A stretch of DNA of 40,563 nt from positions 1 to 40,563 of IMG/VR virus record IMGVR_UViG_3300025769_000280; one strand, written 5' to 3'. The notes below the pieces were generated by a model. The model worked only from the letters and a program-made list of their open reading frames with translations. It was not told the DNA's origin and searched no databases. This document shows, in pieces, positions 35,401 to 40,563 of this stretch (its first letter is position 1; every line of letters starts with the position of its first letter). The DNA comes from a virus. The position numbers were made by a program, and so were the translations under genes.

Positions 35401-38400
35401 CGTAAGTCAAATAAATCGTGTTGCACTTTACAATAAAAAGCAAGGCGAAGTTAGTGTATTCCTTGATTATATTGATCCAGCAAAAGGTAAGATTGCAGGT
35501 GTGGCTCAAGCAGAACTTAGTTATGTAAGTCATAGTGATCCAGCAATGTACGACAATCTTTGGAACTACAAATACAAAAATAGACTATGGTGGGACACAA
35601 GCACTGTGCATTACCTAAATGCAGAGCAGGGCAATATTGATTTCCGTACAAACTATTGGGCGCAAGCATTTCCTGGTTCAAGCATTGACATTTATGAGTG
35701 GATTGAAAGTTCAGCACCGCCAAGTCAGTACACAGGTGAAGGCACAGTAAAAGATATTACACAATTTAACGTAGCAAATGTATATGACAGCAGAACAGAT
35801 AGCACACAGCCTCGTTATTACTTCTGGGTAAAAGATATCACAAGTGTTCCTTCAGAAGCAGAATTTAGAACTATTAGTGCAGACAGCGTAAGAAGTCTTA
35901 TACAAGACCCTAAAGCAGCAGGCTTGCCACATATTGCATTCTTGGACACAGACACAGTTGCACTGTATAACTGTAAACAGTATTTTGCAGACAGAGACAC
36001 AGTATTAAGCATTAACTATGATGTAGTTAAGAACGAAGGCATACTGCACAGTGAATTTGAACTGTATGGCAGAGGCAACACAGACCAAGCAATTCCAACA
36101 AGAATGTATACAAAACTTGTTGACAGTTTAGCAGGTAGCGACAGTGTTGGCAACTTGGTTCCAGATCCGTTCTTGAGTGAAGTTGAAAAGTACGGAGTGC
36201 TCACACAACCACGTCAAGGTATGTTTGTTAACCGTGCTGCGGCACTTAAGGTTCTAACACAGTACGCTAACAGTGTTCTTGTAAAAGCACCGTTTGCTAG
36301 AAACAGTAGTCTAACAAAACTATTAAGCAGTGAGAATATTCCAACAGTTAACAGTGGCGAGTATAACACCAGTGTCGACTCAGTACAAGAGAGAGACTTT
36401 TTGAACACTGCTATTCTAAGCACAGGCTACAAAGTACTTGTGCTTGAAGATGAAAATCGCAGTAATTACTGGACTATATACACACTACAAGCAGACAAGA
36501 CTTGGCAGCTAACAAACATTCAGGCTTACAATACCTCAGATTACTGGGACTATGCAACTTATTATGCAACAGGCTATGATGCTACGACTGTTCCAAAGTA
36601 TCAGGTAACACTGGAAGCAGACCTGCTAACACTCACTGATGCAGTAACAGGCGACATTGCTAAAGTAACCAGCAATGATGAAGGCAACTTTAGTATGTTT
36701 GCTAAGACTGACACAGGCTGGGATGAAGTTATCATCGAGCGTGGCACACTGCAGTTTAATGCAAGTTTGTATAGTTTTGCTACTACCAACAGTAACTTTG
36801 AAGCAACAGGTTTTGACAATGACGGCTTTGACTTTGCTGCATTTGATAAAGTGCCTGCACAAGAGATTAGACAGATTGTAGATGCTCTCAAGACAGATGT
36901 ATTCATTGGTGACTATGAAATAAACATGAACGAACTGTTTTTCCGTTTAATGGAGTATGCACTTAATGAAAATAACTTCAGTCAAGACTGGTTGTTTAAG
37001 ACATCGTTTATCACAGTTGCACACAAGATTCGCAGTTTAGATCAGTACAATACGTTTAAGTTTGACAACACAAACTTTATTGAAGACTTTATTAACGAGG
37101 TAAAGCCTTATAAAACTAAGATCCGTGAGTATGTCAGCAAGTATGACAAGATAGATACCTTTGCCGGCGATACGACTGACTTTGATGTACATGCATACTA
37201 TGACGAAGGACTAAGATACTTCCGCAAGCCAAGCGGCGAACGCAGCGGTGATGAAATACTATGGGCACAAGGACTAAACAAGCCTTGGAGTGAAAACTAT
37301 GGTTATAGACTGGACAGTATCCAAATTGTAAATGCTGGCACAGGTTATATCACAGACCCAACAGTAGCTATTAGCGCACCGCAACTAGCAGGCGGAGTAC
37401 AAGCAGTTGCAGTTGCTAAGACAAATGGTAGTGCTATCATTAGCATTACAATGACAAACAAAGGCAGTGGATATACTCAAGAGCCAACTATTACAATTAC
37501 TGGCAGTGGCACAGGTATACTAGTAAGTCCAAGACTTGTAAACAATACTGTAAGAAGTTTTGATACAACTATTAAGTTTGACCGTATTACATACACAAGT
37601 AGCGTTAAAGATTGGACAGCAAGCACTGCTTATACAGCAGGCGATGTAATTGCTTACCAAAATACTGTAACTGGTACACAGGAAGTATATGATTGTGTTG
37701 TATCATTTACAAGTGGTGCAACATTCAGTGTAGAAAACGCTAGTGGCACTACTGTACTAACTGTTAAAGCTGATGCAGATTTTACAAATACTGCAGACAG
37801 AATTGCTGCTTACTATTATCCAACTAGTGGAATGATTGGCGATGATCTAGAGCTACTACAACGAGGCACAGGGTATATGGGCACTAAAGTTGATGGTCCT
37901 AACTTTGATCAAGATCCAGGCTTTGATAGTGGCAACTTTGATGTTGTTGCGTTTGATAACTTTGAGATTGACAGTGATGGTCTGGCAGTTCTTGCAGGAC
38001 TTGATACTGTCTTTAGAGGTATTGACTTTGGTAATCAAAGCTACCAAGGTGATGAATTTATTGAGCCTGGATATGTAGAATCAGGATATTTTGCAGAATT
38101 TGATCTAGGCATTGACCCCGTTAGTATTCAAATTGATGGAGCAGGATTTGTTGACACTTATAATAGTCATGCTCCGGAAGAGTTAATTCCTGGCAGAGTG
38201 TATGACACACTTGACATGGAAGTTTATACTCATGCAAGCAATGATTATGAAGGTGACGGTAATGCAATGGAAATCCGCTACACCAGCTTCACTGATACAA
38301 CTGGTCTAGTAACCGACTTCCAATACGGAGATCCGACAAAAAGCAAAGATGATTTTGAAACACTGATCGTATATAAAAATGCTGATCGCCAGTATAGTTT

Positions 38401-40060
38401 CACTACTAACTTTGCAACTAAAACTATTACATTACCAAGCACACTTGCTGCAACAGACATACTTCATGTTTATGCATATGGACAAACTGGTGAAAAGATG
38501 GTAGGCGAGTTCACTTTTGATGGTGACGGCACAACAGAGATATTCATCCTAGCCAATGATCCAGAAACAGTTGGTCAAACACTTTGCTTTGTAGACGGAG
38601 TGGAATTTTTCCCAACGTTTGGAAGCCAAGACAACAGAAGTACTATGACATTTACTAGTGCACCAGCAGATGGTGCGCACATTCATGTGTTTACGTTTAA
38701 TCAAGCAACATCTAGACTTGCTCCGACCAAGTACAAACTGCAAACAACTACAATGACTGCAGGCACTTACACATATGTACTTGACAATACTGTACAATAT
38801 GCACAGCCGTTCAGTGCAAACACAATTGTTGAAATTGATGGTGTTAGGTTGCGTCCTGTAAACAGTAAATATCACGCAGGCGATGGCTCAACTGTACAGT
38901 TTAATATTGCAACAACAGCAGGCGAAACAGTGATTGTTAACCCAGGTGACATTGGTGTTGCAGTTATACAAAAAAGCGACAACCTAACATTAAATGCTGT
39001 TCGTAACGTAGATTATACTGCAACTGCGGGTGATGCATTTATTACTATGCTAACTGCACCTGCAGATGGCGACACAGTTATTGTATACAACAGAGCTGCA
39101 GCAGAATATAGTATTAGTGGCGATGGCACAGAGATTACTATTGATAGCGGAGTAAGTTTCACAAGTTCAAGCACAATGCGTATCAACACATTTGCTAACC
39201 ATGATCCACTGCGCATCCAAACAAAAGTACATGTTGGACAGGGCACAGGATCAACCACAGTTATTGATGAATTTGATGAAGTTGGATTTGATAGTGCTGG
39301 ATTTGATCGCAGTAGTGTTGTTGGTACAGTTGGATCATATGATCTAGATAGAACAGTTACTAACGTAAACAACTTCTGGGTAACAGTTGATGGCGTTAGA
39401 CTACACCCAGGTGATTACATTACTAATGGTACTAAAATAGAAATGAGTCTTGCTACACAAGCAACTATTACTGGTACTAGTGTTGTTGTAATAACACATA
39501 TCAGTGAAAATCAAATTCAGCCAAGCATTGGATTTAGAATTTTCAAAGACTTGAACGACAACGTTGAATATTTGAGAATGTGTAAAGATGCTACTACTAG
39601 TATTACTCAGCAAGCAGCGGTTACAGATACAAAACTTTACGTTGAAGATGCCAGTGTGCTGCCGCAAGTGACAGGAGCCAGTGAATATCCAGGCGTTGTG
39701 TTTATCGGCGGCGAACGCATTACATACTGGGAAATTAACACAACAGATAATTATATCAGCAGTTTACGCAGAGGGACAGCAGGCACTGCAGTAGTACAGC
39801 GTATTACTCCAGGCTACTTGGTAGTTGACGGCGGCAAAGATCAATACTTGCCATCAGCAGATACACATACAAAAACATGGTATGATCTAGGAACAGGCAC
39901 AGCCGCAGATGGACTTGGAATACAGCAAAGTTCAACAACAAATGCTAACTTCCTAAAAGCATGCGAAGCACAAGTACCGAACTACAAAGCAGAACTTAAT
40001 AGTAAGTTGTTTATACAATCTGATTATGTAGAAGAAGATTACATTGAGGTACTAGCATAA
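26495..40060 (+). CDS. Giant 4521-aa baseplate/tail structural protein with FG-GAP propeller
   Basis: One uninterrupted ORF of 13.6 kb directly after gp6, where T4 has gene 7 (1032 aa). A gp7-like wedge role is inferred from position and coupling (TAATG; GGAGG upstream). The N-terminus (VLLPDVFQTVKNNKFLNATV, FVDLDKLVNYGEYFWLPAGP) is virion-protein-like. Residues about 2203-2840 contain seven repeats ending in GAP-like loops (ALVGAP, AIIGAP, LFIGAP, VIVGAP, IAIGSP, HVGTSQ, IYVGAP), fitting an FG-GAP beta-propeller. An EF-hand loop DFDEDGSIGADD is at 2882-2893. GxGYxxxPxxxI repeats follow near 3610-3670, and Phe-Asp clusters and beta-sandwich repeats up to the end. It may combine wedge and receptor-binding roles. 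Glycan or protein binding is a guess. Confidence 0.85.
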   Translation: MALRKSQVLLPDVFQTVKNNKFLNATVDQLISEPNSQRVNSFIGRKFAPNFTVGDSYVQEIDTDRQNYQLEPAVVYRSPNKQIESLTGYIDFINRLKYNNVNVNTHSDLFDQEYYNYSGFVDLDKLVNYGEYFWLPAGPNSVQVFNSTVDNERDFTITRRIVASVDEYSIDGSDNANPTITLARGGSYTFAVQQTGVPFWIQTEIGIGGISSYGSNISTREILGVTNNGDDNGTITFNVPETDAQNDKINATQAANPDFATTLTYKQIHNVPYSAFIAEHGGIDVQTEIDGKSLVFVNLTTDSTAWDAGQPYDGYGFDDPDNPWDETTTLPIETRYDVYDIAVNNIGGVDTIQLTRSADWPAEQKVKIKQGDAYGNREFYKDASGYPELIQPYTAGLDTLYYQDGVNANQFGKIQLVDVDVVPAIDVENDILGKQTFTSANGVKFTNGLKVEFNSDITPSTYAGREYFVEGVGQPQGITLTPVDEMLTPETYTNSTSDGFDTVAYDAGGWDGTLNAPIDQDYIVINRSSPDKNAWSRGNRWFHREVIEATATYNSFTADIDDAARAKRPIVEFHSGLELFNMGTSSVTPVTVVDTTQTDALSNVNGTLGYFADGIELQQDNTIIFSADTDADVRNKIYRVDLIDQDSDANTDEIINLVAIGTVVDGNCVLSTLGANNQGKQYWLNGTTWTAAQQKTALNQDPLFAVYDPDHVSFADETKYPSSNFVGSKLFSYKRNNNASPDTVLNFGLTYKNFNTLGDIVFDNNFDSDRFQYTKSSGNTSVIVRSGHTHQFDRSGLRSLLNGWTKTVESSTQYQIVSYDVNSELYSFEIGASVDTTKIRQPLQVFVNGKFKYPSEYTHLIQSDREYVVFTTALAVNDVVTIKFVSNTKALNSFYEVPDNLERNAGNATFGTLTLGQMRNHTVEISQQIKTFAGVAPGKSNIRDVNYRAYPGNILQHSAGMILPIYTLTNKTANTIDSIKYVKNEYTKFKNKFIDNIDKLDLDLTNPSKCVDDILTHMAGKKTSAFPFYYSDMLPWGTQKSQLVYTIDDATETEFEFNTQFDLTAISNQGVLVYHTPVSTGVANLLVEGKDYAFDTVEAKVTLTATNLGVARIGLAVNDTITIVEYTETNGSFVPPTPTKLGLWYKFIPAIFTDNTYATPKTVVEGHDGSIWVGWGDIRDNVLLELEKRIYNNIKTQYNKDLFDYAEVVPGYFRSTLDDLSEANNITRSYYGEWALRNKVKTAPNTTVDPNNGFTWNYRNSVEKINGTRIPGYWRSIYRWFYDTDTPHTTPWEMLGLSTKPNWWDQRYGVAPYTQGNTVLWEDLRDGKLYSDATSTAYTTDTKRQRPNLLSIIPVDAQGNLKPPRDFLVQDANQTNVDGDWVYSDGSPAETAWRRSSEYPFVLQILAATIKPAKYGTLMFDTNMYENNAQYDQILQKNKSYRPGIADYQMHGQSDGNNGIVRVEGYNQFISEYTRFGGYSVDDAITKINNLELNLCYGMAGFTDKKFLKVVAESVTPSSQSENIFIPDEDLSIFTKKSLPLERVVYSGVQIIQRSGGYEIQGYDIENPFFKIVPSVSANQPKEIRVGETVLFEYTDFENKIINIPYGTVIQSKQQVFDFLVAYQRYLLSRGFVFDGTTGVGEKNDFVTAGAEFAFWTEQKWSEGSVVVLSPYYDTLVVNRTFATVDDLTKTGALKDANNAILNPKYYDISRTDNSVEIRIDTENTNLYAAQLDPVQHEHVLVFNNTTIFNDIIYQPALGNRHSRLKLIGTKSGDWNGTLHAPGFFINDDVIAIWQQYDDYKKGDIVSFKNKTYVAKYNIDGSSVFKFDDWTLADNIQTGLVKNLANKAGQFKNFFELDNLNLEDGVDKLGKGIIGFNEKSYLAGLGLDDVSQVKFYQGMLKQKGTGAAINKLIDAELTNLDQSIDYFEEWAFRVGEYGSIDSNQVIETIIPEQEATNNPFVLHFHADGELPGGTDVGHYHVQSKDLYKTPNNYTGNVFAARDANSLTLNDLDSAGYARLDDVDFTVFSGDELEALSSRISELGKGKKIWVATDNTNTWGMRRIDETLSTIISVESATNGYLIYTTDVNHGLVEDDYVIVRAAQPIGKVAKIAGVPSPNKFVVVDATTEADIQDVRIPMYKLSSVRFAQPSDLSTYTPVSGWDNKELVWIDADNDGDWKVLQNARPWTTTGVKEASPINADDLYGSSIAINSSSTIALVGAPANGSGTVVPYVRSEGGTLVEANNISSATIGDSLDSFGASLAVATDYAIIGAPDTQSGVGAAFLYYIDSAGTFNRRPAIRPSTLSSSHLFATSMAMSGDGRYLFIGAPGDNRFYVYTLIELDTASERAFTITTTGGATYTLDFTPIDLNALNVVDENGKVYLPTKDFTLSGADITFTSTPASSLQIVVRQQDYFKEIGSYTAGSGDFGHSIDCDHLGKRVIVGAPNATIDSKANSGEAYLYAQYAEKFIADGTTKAYTTTNTLQTKIYVEVNGVLQIETDNPDVPTDNDGSTDGYYTRSSNTITFKYTPTAGDIIQVYTGTFTQMQQIDQLDLDDETTGEEQFGISVSIDTKGSIIAIGSPGEDETNPNTGSVFILQDAGKNYASVTSKEGSSYSVTSGHTLFIDDREVTVSSTSSDAADLAQDIVDAAIPGVTASKNSSDQLVITTTNTELYNKLSVMPGTGNSFQTGAIVDPFKLTQKISHPQAFENENFGQTVAFDKHVHVGTSQYSDTRNLVIASDRASTLLPTGFDIETNTNSEDYLSATTTFDESGTTFTDRRTQSGAVYVYELLNSNTPTLANPSKMVFGQQLKSTNILELDQFGSAVAYSDNRIYVGAPNDVTSTTPDINWTNIATDILAIAVGLTRNLSPVANAVSNGFANADFDEDGSIGADDALDATKFGAGVLAAGTELNRINNYFIPALKAAYLLNPSTYSQYFDAIEYNGSVYEFNNNARAGSWNVLRSEGTRVDVSQINRVALYNKKQGEVSVFLDYIDPAKGKIAGVAQAELSYVSHSDPAMYDNLWNYKYKNRLWWDTSTVHYLNAEQGNIDFRTNYWAQAFPGSSIDIYEWIESSAPPSQYTGEGTVKDITQFNVANVYDSRTDSTQPRYYFWVKDITSVPSEAEFRTISADSVRSLIQDPKAAGLPHIAFLDTDTVALYNCKQYFADRDTVLSINYDVVKNEGILHSEFELYGRGNTDQAIPTRMYTKLVDSLAGSDSVGNLVPDPFLSEVEKYGVLTQPRQGMFVNRAAALKVLTQYANSVLVKAPFARNSSLTKLLSSENIPTVNSGEYNTSVDSVQERDFLNTAILSTGYKVLVLEDENRSNYWTIYTLQADKTWQLTNIQAYNTSDYWDYATYYATGYDATTVPKYQVTLEADLLTLTDAVTGDIAKVTSNDEGNFSMFAKTDTGWDEVIIERGTLQFNASLYSFATTNSNFEATGFDNDGFDFAAFDKVPAQEIRQIVDALKTDVFIGDYEINMNELFFRLMEYALNENNFSQDWLFKTSFITVAHKIRSLDQYNTFKFDNTNFIEDFINEVKPYKTKIREYVSKYDKIDTFAGDTTDFDVHAYYDEGLRYFRKPSGERSGDEILWAQGLNKPWSENYGYRLDSIQIVNAGTGYITDPTVAISAPQLAGGVQAVAVAKTNGSAIISITMTNKGSGYTQEPTITITGSGTGILVSPRLVNNTVRSFDTTIKFDRITYTSSVKDWTASTAYTAGDVIAYQNTVTGTQEVYDCVVSFTSGATFSVENASGTTVLTVKADADFTNTADRIAAYYYPTSGMIGDDLELLQRGTGYMGTKVDGPNFDQDPGFDSGNFDVVAFDNFEIDSDGLAVLAGLDTVFRGIDFGNQSYQGDEFIEPGYVESGYFAEFDLGIDPVSIQIDGAGFVDTYNSHAPEELIPGRVYDTLDMEVYTHASNDYEGDGNAMEIRYTSFTDTTGLVTDFQYGDPTKSKDDFETLIVYKNADRQYSFTTNFATKTITLPSTLAATDILHVYAYGQTGEKMVGEFTFDGDGTTEIFILANDPETVGQTLCFVDGVEFFPTFGSQDNRSTMTFTSAPADGAHIHVFTFNQATSRLAPTKYKLQTTTMTAGTYTYVLDNTVQYAQPFSANTIVEIDGVRLRPVNSKYHAGDGSTVQFNIATTAGETVIVNPGDIGVAVIQKSDNLTLNAVRNVDYTATAGDAFITMLTAPADGDTVIVYNRAAAEYSISGDGTEITIDSGVSFTSSSTMRINTFANHDPLRIQTKVHVGQGTGSTTVIDEFDEVGFDSAGFDRSSVVGTVGSYDLDRTVTNVNNFWVTVDGVRLHPGDYITNGTKIEMSLATQATITGTSVVVITHISENQIQPSIGFRIFKDLNDNVEYLRMCKDATTSITQQAAVTDTKLYVEDASVLPQVTGASEYPGVVFIGGERITYWEINTTDNYISSLRRGTAGTAVVQRITPGYLVVDGGKDQYLPSADTHTKTWYDLGTGTAADGLGIQQSSTTNANFLKACEAQVPNYKAELNSKLFIQSDYVEEDYIEVLA

Positions 40061-40065
40061 TGGTT

Positions 40066-40073
40066 GATAAATA
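40066..40073 (+). promoter_or_regulatory. Possible late promoter before the fibre gene
   Basis: GATAAATA differs from TATAAATA by its first base. It lies 42 bases before the ATG at 40116 in the spacer after the giant gene, a fitting place for a separate fibre promoter. Confidence 0.42.
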
Positions 40074-40115
40074 TTGTACAATGTTTACATTAACTGCACT
40101 TGAGGATGAGAAAAA

Positions 40116-40563
40116 ATGACTATTACACTAAGATCAAGCAAAAGTACGGCACTTACATTTAATGAAATGGATGGTAACTTTACTGACTTGGATGGACGTA
40201 CTACTACAATAGAGGGTGCATACGTTGCAACTGTTAACGGTGTAAGTCCAACAAGCAACGCACTGACTATTACGTCAGCAAATATTACTGAAAATACAAA
40301 TTTGTATTATACGGATACCAGAGCAAGAGCTGCTTTTTCAGCAGGTTCAGGAATTACCATTAATGGATCCGGCGTGATTAGCGCAAGTGGTGCTGCATCA
40401 TCTATCAGTGTTACTGACACAGGCGGTGACGGTAGTTTGACATATAATAGTGGCACTGGTGTTCTTACATACACAGGACCTTCTGCCTCAGAGGTAAGAG
40501 CTCATGTTTCTGCTACCGATGCTGGCGGAGATGGATCATTTAGTTATAATAGTGGAACTGGTG
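40116..40563 (+). CDS. Tail fibre/adhesin-like repeat protein (partial)
   Basis: The first 149 codons are visible before the window ends. ATG 40116-40118 follows GAGG (40102-40105). The N-terminus, SSKSTALTFNEMDGNFTDLD, is of a kind frequent in phage fibre proteins. It is followed by NLYYTDTRARAAFSAGSGI and by tandem units of 34 residues, TDTGGDGSLTYNSGTG... and TDAGGDGSFSYNSGTG..., exactly 102 bases apart (40413 and 40515). Such YTDxRARAA and GDGSxxYNSGTG repeats are common in long fibre or adhesin proteins of marine T4-like phages. It probably contacts the host or decorates the tail. Length, C-terminal domain and chaperone lie outside the window. Confidence 0.75.
   Translation, partial: MTITLRSSKSTALTFNEMDGNFTDLDGRTTTIEGAYVATVNGVSPTSNALTITSANITENTNLYYTDTRARAAFSAGSGITINGSGVISASGAASSISVTDTGGDGSLTYNSGTGVLTYTGPSASEVRAHVSATDAGGDGSFSYNSGTG

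Noticed and set aside
26861-39667. Many 60-140 aa Cys/Leu-rich ORFs opposite the giant gene
   Set aside because: They are antisense shadows of a single long coding frame, lacking ribosome sites and recognisable domains.

Overview
The window is part of the genome of a T4-like myovirus: a contractile-tailed phage with T4-type head, baseplate and recombination genes. Low GC by eye, gene content and unusually large baseplate proteins point to a marine phage of an AT-rich, possibly alphaproteobacterial (SAR11-like) host. The host is inference only. I found no tRNA genes, CRISPR arrays, insertion sequences or bacterial genes.

Layout. (1) About 1-4139, minus strand: the head assembly block in T4 order, reading leftward as portal gp20, a 69-aa gp67-position protein, an acidic gp68-like core protein, protease gp21, and scaffold gp22 (cut by the window edge). 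(2) 4180-6105, minus: a probable tail tape measure protein that starts at TTG. (3) 6183-7306, plus: a gp26-like baseplate hub/chaperone gene, whose reading frame appears to be extended by a -1 ribosomal frameshift into a second ORF lying where T4 has gene 51. (4) 7307-7714: a gene-free convergent region with a terminator, an inverted repeat and several hairpins. (5) 7715-15528, minus: one long, tightly packed operon read from a strong sigma70-type promoter near 15.56 kb. It holds the late sigma factor gp55, Mre11-like gp47, three uncharacterised genes, Rad50-like gp46, an SDR oxidoreductase, a radical SAM/SPASM protein, a 57-aa Hc1-like basic protein and a GIY-YIG nuclease. (6) 15608 to the end, plus: the late baseplate/tail block of a gp48/54-like tube initiator, gp53, a large gp27-like hub, a gp5-like spike without lysozyme, gp25, an enlarged gp6, a 4521-aa giant structural protein, and the start of a repeat-bearing fibre gene.

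How the parts work together. Early in infection the host polymerase would read the minus-strand operon, making recombination proteins and the late sigma factor. gp55 would then turn on T4-type late promoters (TATAAATA), found exactly at 6132-6139 (+), 6153-6160 (-) and 15567-15574 (+), which drive the head, tape measure, hub and baseplate genes. The early promoter for gp55 and the late promoter for the baseplate operon physically overlap at 15556-15584.

Most interesting points: the gp26 -1 frameshift beside the tape measure gene, which parallels lambda G/GT tail chaperones; the giant protein with seven FG-GAP (integrin-alpha-like) blades and a perfect EF-hand loop; the early/late promoter overlap; a 19-bp leader motif shared by two divergent control regions; possible leaderless starts of gp46 and gp47; and a radical SAM/SPASM-SDR pair coupled to gp46.
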